Part shown: piece by piece, positions 1-7,281 of the stretch
How the letters are laid out: the number at the start of each line of letters is the position of its first letter
Numbering within the stretch: the stretch's first letter is position 1
Source of the DNA: an uncultured Spartobacteria bacterium
GTDB taxonomy: Bacteria; Verrucomicrobiota; Verrucomicrobiia; Chthoniobacterales; UBA6821
Length of the DNA stretch: 19,072 bases
Direction of reading: 5' to 3'
Assembly: GCA_903831635.1 (NCBI GenBank)
Contig: CAIKYN010000306.1
Span: 1-19,072 of the forward strand
Made by a program: the position numbers and the translations under genes
Notes under the pieces: model-generated
What the model was told of the DNA's origin: nothing
What the model saw: only the letters and a program-made list of their open reading frames with translations
Database searches by the model: none

Positions 1-744
1 CTGGCCCTCGACCATGATCTTGAGGCGATCCGCCACTCCTGCTCTTCTCATCCAGCCTCCCTGCAGGCAGCATTGTCTTGCCGTGGTCTGCGTATTATGA
101 GGCAGCCTCATTGGGAATGCATAGCATCCTTTATTCTCTCACCAATGAAGCAGGTGGCCCATATCCGCCAAATGAGCATGGCATTGAGGCACACCTATGG
201 AAAAAAATTGGAAAACTTTCCGGTTCCGACGTTTCCGGCACCGAATGTCCTAGCCTCTACGTCCGAAGAAGAACTCCGACGCTGCGCCCTTGGCTTCAGG
301 GCCAAGGGGCTTCTGGGAACCGCTCGACTGGTCTCGGAGGGAAGATTTGATCCGGAGGCACTTGTCGGAATGAGTACGCACGAGGCAAGAGAAGCCCTCT
401 GTACCCTACCCGGCATAGGAAGGAAAGTTGCCAACTGCATTCTTCTCTTTTCCTACGAACGACTGGAGGCCGTCCCCGTAGATGTCTGGATCGGCAGGAT
501 TCTTAGCTCTTTCCGCTCCCCACGCTCAAGGAAACTAACTCTCGTCGAGATGGAGCGTTATGGAGAAAAGGTCATGGGTCCCTATGCGGGCTATATCCAG
601 CAATACCTCTTCCATCAGGCACGCACGGGAAATCTTAAGCTTCCCCATGGCACTCAGCGATCAAAGGGATCGAATCCCACGCGGACCACTACCAACGTCG
701 TCCACAAAACCACTCCTCATCTCCATCTCAGCGCAGTTTCATGA
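1..744 (+). CDS. 8-oxoguanine DNA glycosylase (OGG1-type HhH-GPD), 5' end outside window
   Basis: Base-excision-repair glycosylase/AP lyase expected to remove 8-oxoguanine from DNA. The frame is open from base 1, and the translation before the first possible start (TTG at 73) already matches the family, so the true start lies left of the window. Counting from base 1, the motif LRIMRQPHWECIASFI (about residues 30-45) corresponds to the OGG1 LRQxxxECLxSFI segment. The helix-hairpin-helix LPGIGRKVANC lies near residues 136-146, with the catalytic lysine at 142, and VPVDVW supplies the catalytic aspartate near 161. The Cys cluster of Nth/MutY-type enzymes is absent, which favours OGG1 over endonuclease III. 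The last 40 or so residues look low-complexity. The stop overlaps the next start by ATGA, suggesting translational coupling to the TonB-like gene. Confidence 0.88.
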   Translation: MALDHDLEAIRHSCSSHPASLQAALSCRGLRIMRQPHWECIASFILSPMKQVAHIRQMSMALRHTYGKKLENFPVPTFPAPNVLASTSEEELRRCALGFRAKGLLGTARLVSEGRFDPEALVGMSTHEAREALCTLPGIGRKVANCILLFSYERLEAVPVDVWIGRILSSFRSPRSRKLTLVEMERYGEKVMGPYAGYIQQYLFHQARTGNLKLPHGTQRSKGSNPTRTTTNVVHKTTPHLHLSAVS

Positions 745-1814
745 CGACCGGAACGGATCAACGCGCCTCCACGCAGCAAAGGCGAGCTGACAGGAAAAAA
801 GGGTTTCCTTTCTTCCTGATTCTCTCGTGCCTGATCCATTTCACATTGATCATTCTTCTGGCGGTTCTTTTCGCCAAAAATCTACTCAAGGAAGAGACTC
901 CAAAAAACCTCCCGCCTCCCGAGGTCACGCTCGAACTGACCCCTCCTCGCAAGAGTGAACGGCCTTTCATCGAGGCCAAAGAAGTCACCGAAAAAGCAGC
1001 GGAAAACTCCCCTTTTCAATCCGATCAGAACAGCAAAGCCGCAAGCGAACAGCCTCCCGAAGGCCTTCTTCCCCTTCCCTCACAACAAGGCATTGCCCAG
1101 CCAGCCTTGGAGCTACAAAACCAGAAGTATACTCCCGGTGAAAAAGCAGCCACCTCGGCAGGAAATCCCCTCCCACCACAACCAGCATTACCACCTTCCA
1201 ATCCTGCTCAGCAAAGCCAGGCTGAGCAAAAGCCCAATCAGTCTCCTACTCCGAGTCCCCAACCGACTCCGTCAAGCACTCCTCCCCCTAACAATATCAA
1301 ACTGCTCGAACCACCCGAACACCCAGCGGTGACTTCGACGCAATCAGCACAAAACCCCGATCAATCATCGTCGCAAACCACAACAGCTTCACCTCCTCGT
1401 CAGTCCTCAGCCCCGGGATCACAGGGAGCCGCCAAGGGATACCAGCCCGAGACACGGCAAACCGTCATTCGTGGGAATATCTCCAACCGTGGCCGCTCCT
1501 CGGTTGCCGCAGAGCAAACACCTCTGGGTCGTTATCGTAAAGGGGTCGCAGATGCCATCGGCTCCAGATGGTACTACTATGTCGATGAGCGCATGGGCCT
1601 TCTCAGCATTGGGACTGTCGATGTCAGCTTCAAAGTGAGTTCAACTGGCAAGGTCAGCGGACTCCATGTCGTTTCCAGCAATGGGAATGAGTCTTTGACG
1701 GATTGCAGTCTTCGCTCAATCATGGACGCCAAGCTACCACCGATCCCACCAGACGTTGCCAGAACACTCCAGAATGGGGTCTTGGAAATCGACTACAGCT
1801 TCACCGTTTACTAA
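741..1814 (+). CDS. TonB-like energy transducer, single-pass with Pro/Gln-rich linker
   Basis: Likely an inner-membrane-anchored periplasm-spanning protein that carries proton-motive energy to outer-membrane transporters. The layout is a short basic cytoplasmic tail, one hydrophobic helix at residues 22-45, then a long Pro/Gln/Ser/Thr-rich linker (about 50-230). A compact C-terminal domain (about 262-357) contains GRYRKGVADAIGSRWYYYV, a predicted beta section (GTVDVSFKVSSTGKVSGLHVVSSNGN) and PPIPPDV near the end, as in TonB_C/TolA_C-like folds. At 357 residues it is longer than classical TonB because of the linker. The start is the ATG overlapping the upstream TGA. The ExbB/TolQ-type gene follows after 10 bases, which supports the role. 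TolA is the alternative; no TolB or Pal gene is near. Confidence 0.75.
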   Translation: MTTGTDQRASTQQRRADRKKGFPFFLILSCLIHFTLIILLAVLFAKNLLKEETPKNLPPPEVTLELTPPRKSERPFIEAKEVTEKAAENSPFQSDQNSKAASEQPPEGLLPLPSQQGIAQPALELQNQKYTPGEKAATSAGNPLPPQPALPPSNPAQQSQAEQKPNQSPTPSPQPTPSSTPPPNNIKLLEPPEHPAVTSTQSAQNPDQSSSQTTTASPPRQSSAPGSQGAAKGYQPETRQTVIRGNISNRGRSSVAAEQTPLGRYRKGVADAIGSRWYYYVDERMGLLSIGTVDVSFKVSSTGKVSGLHVVSSNGNESLTDCSLRSIMDAKLPPIPPDVARTLQNGVLEIDYSFTVY

Positions 1815-1824
1815 GTTTTACCGC

Positions 1825-2460
1825 ATGCATTTATACCCTTTCCTTGCCGCGATGCCCGGCTTTGTGCAGTTCTTCGTGAAAGGCGGCTTCTTCATGGCCG
1901 TTCTTCTCCTGCTTTCGATTTTTTCCCTGGCCGTGATTCTCCAAAGAGCACTCATCATCAAGATGGATCGCGCCCTGCCTCCCGAGGTCATCAGGGCTTT
2001 GGAGGGATTCAAAGGAGGATCACAAACAGAGAATCTTCAGAAATTCCTTCTCAGGGAGCCCTCCCCACTGTCACGAGTGCTGTTGAGTGTTCTTCAGCAT
2101 CGGGACTGGACCCGCGCCGAGATTCTCGACGCAGTGCAGACCCGTGCTCGTCATGAGATCTCACGGCTTGAGTCAGGTCTTGTCTTTCTAGAAATCACGA
2201 CCGGCATCTCCCCACTCCTCGGATTGCTCGGCACCCTCTCAGGACTTGTCGGCATCTTTGGAAATATCGGCGCTAGCGGAGACCCCCAGTTGGTTGCCAA
2301 CGGCATCTCAGAGGCCCTGAACTGCACGATTGTTGGTCTCGGGGTCGCTGTTCCCAATCTGATTGCCTACAACTACTTCACTCGACGCGTCGAGGTGGTC
2401 TCCATTGAGTTAGAATCAATGACGACCGACCTGATGGCAAAACTTGCAGTCGGGAGATAA
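1825..2460 (+). CDS. ExbB/TolQ/MotA-family proton channel protein
   Basis: Inner-membrane subunit of a proton-driven motor, predicted partner of the TonB-like protein just upstream. The 211-residue product has hydrophobic segments at about 18-41, 122-147 and 166-184. The second carries the family signature ISPLLGLLGTLSGLVGIF, and the third region reads GISEALNCTIVGLGVAVP, the conserved ExbB/TolQ third helix. The frame is open further upstream, to 1756 inside the TonB-like gene. I chose the ATG at 1825 because it lies 10 bases after the preceding stop and gives a normal N-terminus; ATG 1852 is also possible and neither has a clear Shine-Dalgarno. No ExbD/TolR gene follows: fumC converges from the other strand only 28 bases away. 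Confidence 0.85.
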   Translation: MHLYPFLAAMPGFVQFFVKGGFFMAVLLLLSIFSLAVILQRALIIKMDRALPPEVIRALEGFKGGSQTENLQKFLLREPSPLSRVLLSVLQHRDWTRAEILDAVQTRARHEISRLESGLVFLEITTGISPLLGLLGTLSGLVGIFGNIGASGDPQLVANGISEALNCTIVGLGVAVPNLIAYNYFTRRVEVVSIELESMTTDLMAKLAVGR

Positions 2461-2488
2461 GCAGGACTTAGGCGGTTTAGTTTCCGAC

Positions 2489-3907
2489 TCAGGGGTGCGT
2501 CATGTTGGCAGCCACCACCCACTCGTCAAATTGCTCCGGACTCAAATAACCGAGTGCCACTGCTGACTCCTTGAGGCTGGAATGATCCTTGTGGGCCTTC
2601 TTGGCAATCTGTGCTGCCTTATCATAACCGATATGGGGATTGAGAGCCGTGACGAGCATCAGAGAATTCCGGACATACCCATCGATCACATCACGGTTTG
2701 CCTCAATCCCGACAACGCAGTGCTCTCTGAAAGAGTCGCAGGCGTCGGCAAGCAGACGAACGGAGTGGAGGAAGTTGTGGATGATGACCGGCTTGAAGAC
2801 ATTCAGTTCAAAATTTCCCTGCGAAGCAGCAATGCCGATCGCTGTATCATTACCCATTACCTGGACGGCCACCATGGTGACGGCCTCGCACTGGGTAGGA
2901 TTGACCTTGCCAGGCATGATGGAGGAACCGGGCTCATTCTCCGGCAGGGAGAGTTCACCCAATCCACAGCGGGGCCCCGAGGCCAACCATCGCAAGTCAT
3001 TCGCAATCTTCATCAGCGAAGTGGCAAGAGATTTGAGGGCACCGCTGGCAAAGACAAACTCACCATGAGAGGAGAGAGCCATGAATTTATTTTCGGCTGA
3101 GACAAAGGGATAGCCTGTCATCTGAGCAATGTGCGCAGCGGCCGTCTCCCCAAACTTCGGATGAGAGTTCAAGCCGGTACCGACAGCTGTGCCTCCGATC
3201 GCCAGGGACTCAAGCCCAGGCAGACTCTCGGTCACTCGAACCAAATCAGCATCGAGCATAGCCACATACCCTGAGAATTCCTGCCCCAATGTGATTGGCG
3301 TGGCATCCTGCAGATGAGTACGCCCGATCTTGATGATGTCGGCGAATTCCAAAGCCTTGGCCTGGAGAGCCGCCCGTAGCTCCTGCACCACAGGTAGGAG
3401 TCGCTCACGGACCACCGTGACAGCCGCAATATTCATGGCTGTCGGAAAGGTGTCATTCGAGGACTGCGACATATTCACGTCATCATTAGGATGAATAGGT
3501 TTCTTCGAGCCCAGTTCCCCCCCGGCCATCTCAATGGCACGATTGGAAATCACCTCGTTGGCGTTCATGTTGCTTTGGGTACCACTGCCGGTCTGCCAGA
3601 TACGCAGCGGAAAGTGCTCGTTGAGCTTCCCTGCAATCACCTCATCGGCGGCACGAACGATGAGATCACTCTTCTCCGCGCTCAGCTTACCGAGATCCCT
3701 GTTTGCAAGTGCACATGCTTTCTTCAGCTGTCCCAAGGCCTTGATCAACTCGGGTGGCTTGGTGTCGTTGCCGATGTCGAAATGGATCAGCGAACGCGCA
3801 GTCTGGGCGCCATAGTACCTGTGATGAGGGACGGGAATCGCCCCCATGCTATCCGTTTCCGAGCGATGGGTCGCCGGATCGGCAACGGGAATCTCGTGAC
3901 TGCTCAT
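2489..3907 (-). CDS. fumC: Class II fumarate hydratase
   Basis: Converts fumarate to L-malate in the TCA cycle; a cytoplasmic homotetramer without an iron-sulfur cluster. The 472-residue length is typical of the class. Visible family motifs are TGSGTQSNMNANEV (107-120), SQSSNDTFPTA (147-157), GRTHLQDATP with the active-site His198 (195-204), and the superfamily signature GSSIMPGKVNP (327-337) holding the catalytic serine loop. The intact substrate-site motifs and overall match argue for fumarase over aspartase or argininosuccinate lyase. The start ATG overlaps the stop of mdh (ATGA at 3904-3907), so the two are almost certainly one transcript and translationally coupled. The extra 20 or so residues before the core are not conserved in the family. 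Confidence 0.96.
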   Translation of the reverse strand: MSSHEIPVADPATHRSETDSMGAIPVPHHRYYGAQTARSLIHFDIGNDTKPPELIKALGQLKKACALANRDLGKLSAEKSDLIVRAADEVIAGKLNEHFPLRIWQTGSGTQSNMNANEVISNRAIEMAGGELGSKKPIHPNDDVNMSQSSNDTFPTAMNIAAVTVVRERLLPVVQELRAALQAKALEFADIIKIGRTHLQDATPITLGQEFSGYVAMLDADLVRVTESLPGLESLAIGGTAVGTGLNSHPKFGETAAAHIAQMTGYPFVSAENKFMALSSHGEFVFASGALKSLATSLMKIANDLRWLASGPRCGLGELSLPENEPGSSIMPGKVNPTQCEAVTMVAVQVMGNDTAIGIAASQGNFELNVFKPVIIHNFLHSVRLLADACDSFREHCVVGIEANRDVIDGYVRNSLMLVTALNPHIGYDKAAQIAKKAHKDHSSLKESAVALGYLSPEQFDEWVVAANMTHP

Positions 3908-4890
3908 TGAGGAAGAAGATCGGAAACCATCGCCTTCTCCTCAAGAAGCTCATTGAGGGAGAGCTGGAACTTGGATTTGCCGAATTCTCCAAGATCAACT
4001 CCCTGGACAATGGAGGCTTTCGTGCCGTTGGAGCGAATGGGGAAGGAGCAAATCAGTCCCTTTTCTACGCCGTAAGATCCATCAGAAGCGACAGCCACAC
4101 TGTGCCAGTCATCCGCTGGGGTGTTCTCACGAAGAGACTGGACGGTCTCAATCGCGGCATGCGCAGCGGAGGCCGCAGACGAGAGTCCTCGGGCAGCAAT
4201 GATCGCAGCACCACGCTGCTGAACATCCTTGATGAAATCACCCTCAAGCCAGGCACGGTCGGGGATGTACTTGCTCACGGGATCTCCATTGATCAGGGCA
4301 TTCTCGAAGTCGGGGTAGAGGGTGCTGGAGTGATTGCCCCAGATGGCGAGTTGGGTGATATCACGGTTATGGCAACCAGCCTTCTCCGCAAGGGCGCTCT
4401 TGGCACGATTCTCATCAAGTCGGGTCATCGCATGCCAGCGATCCTCGGGAATGGAGGGAGCATTCTTCATGGCGATCAGGCAGTTCGTGTTGCAAGGATT
4501 GCCAACGACAAGGACATTCACATCCGAGGCGGCATTCCGCTCGATGGCCTGCCCTTGCCCAATGAAGATCTTGCCGTTGATGCCGAGAAGATCTTTGCGC
4601 TCCATACCCGCTTTACGCGGAACGCTTCCAACCAGCAGTGCCCAGTTCGTGCCGCTGAACCCAACATCAAGATCGGAAGTAGCCTCAATTGACTCAAGGA
4701 GGGGGAATGCGCAGTCATTGAGCTCCATGACGACTCCGGCGAGAGCCTTCATGCCGGGCTCGATCTCGATGAGGCGGAGAGCGACCGGTTGGTCATATCC
4801 AAAGACCTGCCCGGAGGCGATGCGAGGGAGGAGAGAGTAGCCGATTTGTCCGGCGGCGCCGGTAACTGAGACAACGAGTGGTGATTTCAT
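3904..4890 (-). CDS. mdh: Malate dehydrogenase
   Basis: NAD-dependent oxidation of malate to oxaloacetate, the TCA step after fumarase. The 328-residue protein starts with the Rossmann dinucleotide loop TGAAGQIGY (10-18). The substrate-binding arginines lie in PRKAGMERKDL (about 91-101), MTRLDENRA gives Arg157/Asp159, and WGNHSST gives the catalytic His187. The GAAGQIGY form and length fit the cytosolic-type MDH group (MDH type 2) also common in Actinobacteria and Betaproteobacteria, rather than the lactate-dehydrogenase-like type. It is the first gene of the mdh-fumC pair. Only about 40 bases separate its start from the strong terminator of the HU gene, so any own promoter must be very close to the start or overlap the hairpin. 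No Shine-Dalgarno is visible. Confidence 0.95.
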   Translation of the reverse strand: MKSPLVVSVTGAAGQIGYSLLPRIASGQVFGYDQPVALRLIEIEPGMKALAGVVMELNDCAFPLLESIEATSDLDVGFSGTNWALLVGSVPRKAGMERKDLLGINGKIFIGQGQAIERNAASDVNVLVVGNPCNTNCLIAMKNAPSIPEDRWHAMTRLDENRAKSALAEKAGCHNRDITQLAIWGNHSSTLYPDFENALINGDPVSKYIPDRAWLEGDFIKDVQQRGAAIIAARGLSSAASAAHAAIETVQSLRENTPADDWHSVAVASDGSYGVEKGLICSFPIRSNGTKASIVQGVDLGEFGKSKFQLSLNELLEEKAMVSDLLPQ

Positions 4891-4929
4891 GAAGAATGGA
4901 TCTTAACTGAAACGAAGCTCCAGAGAAAT

Positions 4930-4969
4930 GAGAAAACCCGTTATGCCAAGAGGCATAACGGGTTTTCTC
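4930..4969 (-). terminator. Strong intrinsic terminator after the HU gene
   Basis: A perfect 18-bp stem (GAGAAAACCCGTTATGCC and its exact complement) closes on the 4-base loop AAGA. Each stem has A-rich and T-rich flanks, so it can read as a rho-independent terminator. It lies 24 bases past the HU stop on the minus strand and insulates mdh-fumC from HU transcription. No plus-strand gene ends here, so the minus-strand role is the natural one. Confidence 0.85.
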
Positions 4970-4993
4970 GGGTGGGGGGAAACCCTAAAAAAC

Positions 4994-5272
4994 TTAGAGA
5001 GACTCCTTGAAAGCCTTACCAGGGGTCAAGCGAACGCTCTTGGAGGCCTTGATCTTAATCTTCTCCTGGGTCTTTGGATTGATGCCGGTGCGGGCCTTGC
5101 GGTTCACAACCTTGAATGTGCCAAAACCGATCAACTGAAGGCTCTTGTGCTTCTTGACGAGGGCCTTGATGTTGTCGATGACGGCGTTCACTGCCTTTTC
5201 GGCGTGGGCCTTGCTGACATCCTTGCCAAGGGCTTTCTGGACGGACTCAACGAGATGGATTTTGCTGCTCAT
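4994..5272 (-). CDS. HU/IHF-family DNA-binding protein
   Basis: Small histone-like protein that bends and compacts DNA. From the ATG at 5272 the product has 92 residues, the normal HU length, beginning MSSKIHLVESVQ. The second half carries the family core LIGFGTFKVVNRKARTGINPKT, covering the beta-arm entry and the conserved GFGTF and R-x-G-x-NP positions. The frame stays open upstream to a TTG at 5317, adding 15 residues (SIDTTNPTNPTQQ). I reject that start because those codons fall in a simple-sequence repeat and are absent from the family. The gene is alone on its strand between a strong terminator and a divergent carbonic anhydrase-like gene. HU-alpha/beta versus IHF-like cannot be settled here. 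Confidence 0.93.
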   Translation of the reverse strand: MSSKIHLVESVQKALGKDVSKAHAEKAVNAVIDNIKALVKKHKSLQLIGFGTFKVVNRKARTGINPKTQEKIKIKASKSVRLTPGKAFKESL

Positions 5273-5275
5273 GGA

Positions 5276-5304
5276 TTGTTGGGTTGGGTTGGTTGGGTTG
5301 GTTG
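5276..5304. repeat. GGGTT/GGTT simple-sequence tract in the HU leader
   Basis: An uninterrupted run of GGGTT and GGTT units on the plus strand (AACC/AACCC on the HU message) sits immediately before the HU start codon, where a Shine-Dalgarno would be expected. Such a tract can change length by slippage and would alter the leader, not the protein. Confidence 0.7.
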
Positions 5305-5322
5305 TGTCGATTGACAAAGCTG

Positions 5323-5351
5323 ATCCAAAAAAAACCCTCTCTTGCTGTCAA
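5323..5351 (-). promoter_or_regulatory. Possible HU promoter (-35 TTGACA)
   Basis: On the minus strand a consensus TTGACA (5351-5346) is followed after 17 bases by TTGGAT (5328-5323), a weak -10 with three of six matches. The spacer carries a T-run. Transcription would begin about 40 bases before the HU start. The poor -10 makes this tentative. Confidence 0.3.
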
Positions 5352-5383
5352 CTCCCATTGTGAGAAAATCACAAAAAAACCTT

Positions 5384-6007
5384 ATGAACACTCATTCCAC
5401 AGACGACCCCAGGGCAGACCTTTCCCATCCCGAACATCTTGACTACTTCAAGGCAATCGTCAGTGAGCACATGGATCAGACTCCTTGCGTCGACTCCGAG
5501 GCCTATGTCGCCCCGGGAGCATTTCTCGCCGGAACAGTTCGCTTGGGAGCAAGAGTCAGTATCTGGCCATCGTCATCGCTTCGCGGCGACATTGCCCCGA
5601 TCGAGATCGGAGAGGAGAGCAATGTGCAGGACAACGCCGTCATCCACGTAGCCACGGGCCGAGGCGTCTCAGTCGGGAGGCGTGTGACCATCGGGCATGG
5701 TGCTATCGTCCATGCCTGCACGATCGGCGACGAATCACTCATCGGCATGGGAGCGATCATTCTGGATGGCGCCATCATCGGAGAGCGATGCCTTGTCGGA
5801 GCGCATGCCACGGTCCTGATGAATACCATCATCCCCCCGGGTTCCATGGTCGTGGGATCACCTGCAAGGATCGTACGCACACTGACTGCCAAGGAGCAGG
5901 AGGGGCTCGGCTCCTGGGCCGATCATTATCTGGTCACTTCAGCTGAATACAAACGCCGGGGGATCGTGCATGCTGACTATGCGGGCGGCAGAGGAAGCGA
6001 GCAATAA
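5384..6007 (+). CDS. Gamma-class carbonic anhydrase-like hexapeptide protein
   Basis: Left-handed beta-helix protein of the gamma-carbonic anhydrase/YrdA/PaaY group, probably trimeric and metal-binding. The 207-residue product shows hexapeptide periodicity from about 42 to 150. The three metal-ligand histidines of the class are present: His88 (VIHVATG), His105 and His110 (IGHGAIVH), with the typical five-residue spacing of the last two. The LRGD segment (66-69) and Gln82 match conserved active-site positions of the archaeal enzyme Cam. The acidic proton-shuttle loop of Cam is not evident, so bicarbonate formation is plausible but unproven. The first 30 residues are an extra N-terminal piece. 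I chose ATG 5384 over an in-frame TTG at 5342. The DUF151 gene follows after 49 bases. Confidence 0.85.
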   Translation: MNTHSTDDPRADLSHPEHLDYFKAIVSEHMDQTPCVDSEAYVAPGAFLAGTVRLGARVSIWPSSSLRGDIAPIEIGEESNVQDNAVIHVATGRGVSVGRRVTIGHGAIVHACTIGDESLIGMGAIILDGAIIGERCLVGAHATVLMNTIIPPGSMVVGSPARIVRTLTAKEQEGLGSWADHYLVTSAEYKRRGIVHADYAGGRGSEQ

Positions 6008-6056
6008 CCACAATTGCGTAGATGCACGACGGCGCATTCTGGAACATAATCACCCT

Positions 6057-6518
6057 ATGAGCCAAATGAGCCCTAAAGATGTCGTCCAGATCGGGATCAA
6101 GGCAGTGATTCCAACGACCAGTGGAAGCGCCGTGTTTCTTGGCAACGAGGAAAAGGTCTTCGTCATCTATGTCGACCCCTTGGTAGGAAATGCCATTAGC
6201 ATGATAATCAGCGAAACAAAGCATGAGCGTCCCCTCACCCATGATCTGATGGGGATGATGCTTGCGGGGTTTGGCGCGAAGGTGGAGCGGGTGATCATCA
6301 ATGACCTCAAGGGAGCCACCTACTACGGACGAATGATCATGACTGCGGAGAATGAACTCCAGCAACGCAAGGTGCTGGAACTTGACGCCCGGCCAAGTGA
6401 CTGCTTGGCCATGGCCGCTCAGCAGAAAGCCCCCATCTATGCCACCGGCGCAGTCTGGAATGAAGTGGAGGACATGTCCGAAGTCCTCAAGAAGATGAGT
6501 GACGAAGAAAAGGAGTGA
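6057..6518 (+). CDS. Bifunctional nuclease family protein (DUF151)
   Basis: A 153-residue cytoplasmic protein of the DUF151/BFN family; a plant member has been described as a nuclease, but bacterial roles are poorly defined. The core is visible: VFLGNEEKVFVIYVDPLVGNAI, then LTHDLMGMMLAGFGAKVERVIINDLKGATYYGRM. The signature ELDARPSDCLAMA is the family's (I/L)DxRPSDAIALA box. The last 20 or so residues are acidic and charged (SDEEKE). I chose the ATG at 6057; upstream in-frame codons overlap the preceding gene and are not family-like. It lies 49 bases after the carbonic anhydrase-like gene on the same strand, so a two-gene operon is likely. It converges with dcd across a hairpin-forming spacer. 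Confidence 0.85.
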   Translation: MSQMSPKDVVQIGIKAVIPTTSGSAVFLGNEEKVFVIYVDPLVGNAISMIISETKHERPLTHDLMGMMLAGFGAKVERVIINDLKGATYYGRMIMTAENELQQRKVLELDARPSDCLAMAAQQKAPIYATGAVWNEVEDMSEVLKKMSDEEKE

Positions 6519-6523
6519 CCGCA

Positions 6524-6615
6524 GGTTAAAACATTAAAAGGGTTACAAAGTTAGAAAAGTAGGGTCACAACCTCGGCCTCTTTTTAAAATTTCTAACCTT
6601 TCAACACTTCTAACC
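6524..6615. repeat. Imperfect inverted repeat of GGTTARAAR-like units between convergent genes
   Basis: The left arm (6524-6559) and the complement of the right arm (6580-6615) align over about 36 bases with roughly three quarters identical. Each contains two or three copies of a GGTTAGAAA-like unit. The sequence fills the gap between the DUF151 gene and dcd, which converge. The right arm ends close to a T-run (6616-6623). It may act as a bidirectional terminator, but the unit structure suggests a dispersed repeat. Confidence 0.6.
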
Positions 6616-6624
6616 CCTTTTTTG

Positions 6625-7194
6625 TTACATCCTCGGCACCGTGATGCCGCGCTGCTTCATGTACTTACCGGCACGATCGGCATAGCTCGTCTCGCACGAT
6701 TCCTTGGCCTCGAAGAAGACAACCTGGGCAAGTCCCTCGTTGGCGTAGATCTTAGCCGGCAGAGGAGTCGTATTGGAGATCTCCAGGGTCACATGACCCT
6801 CCCACTCCGGCTCAAAGGGAGTGACGTTCACGATGATGCCGCATCGGGCATAGGTTGATTTGCCGACACAGATGGTCAGGACTTCGCGGGGAATACGGAA
6901 GTACTCCACGCTGCGGGCCAGTGCGAACGAGTTGGGGGGAACCACGCAGACATCCGTCTTCACATCCACGAACGACTTCTCATCAAATTCCTTCGGATCA
7001 ACCATGGCGCTGAAGACATTCGTGAAGACCTTGAATTCATCGGCAACCCGCAGGTCATATCCGTAACTTGAGAGACCGTAGCTGATCACGCGTCCTCCAT
7101 CTTCTGCGGAGCGTATCTGACCATCGATGAACGGTTCGATCATTCCATGTTCCAGCGACTTTTTGCGAATCCAGCGATCAGAGCAGACAGACAT
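6625..7194 (-). CDS. dcd: dCTP deaminase
   Basis: Deaminates dCTP to dUTP for thymidylate synthesis. The product (189 residues from ATG 7194) is a close match to the long SDRWIR-type Dcd group: SDRWIRKKSLEHGMIEPF at the N-terminus, SYGLSSYGYDLR, then the active-site block GKSTYARCGIIVNVTPFEPE and EGHVTLEISNTTPLPAKIYA, which holds the catalytic glutamate of VTLE. The C-terminal lid KYMKQRGITVPRM is intact. The frame extends four codons upstream to an ATG at 7206, but MSVCSDRWIR is the family-like start. It is a single gene, divergent from spmAB with 87 bases between the starts. Bifunctional dCTP deaminase/dUTPase activity cannot be excluded by eye. Confidence 0.95.
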   Translation of the reverse strand: MSVCSDRWIRKKSLEHGMIEPFIDGQIRSAEDGGRVISYGLSSYGYDLRVADEFKVFTNVFSAMVDPKEFDEKSFVDVKTDVCVVPPNSFALARSVEYFRIPREVLTICVGKSTYARCGIIVNVTPFEPEWEGHVTLEISNTTPLPAKIYANEGLAQVVFFEAKESCETSYADRAGKYMKQRGITVPRM

Positions 7195-7281
7195 AATGCA
7201 GTTCATTTAAGCCGATCCCCGATAGTCCGTCATCGCAATTTTATTCCCCACCTCCGTGGTGTTCCCCTTTAATACTCGGAA

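Noticed and set aside
3754..4692. Long open frame of 312 codons on the plus strand
   Set aside because: It lies antisense to mdh and the fumC start, both unmistakable enzymes; its translation resembles no family and mirrors their codon pattern.
5311..5334. TTGACA on the plus strand at 5311 as promoter of the carbonic anhydrase-like gene
   Set aside because: No -10 at 16-18 bases; the following sequence is an A-run then ACCCTC.
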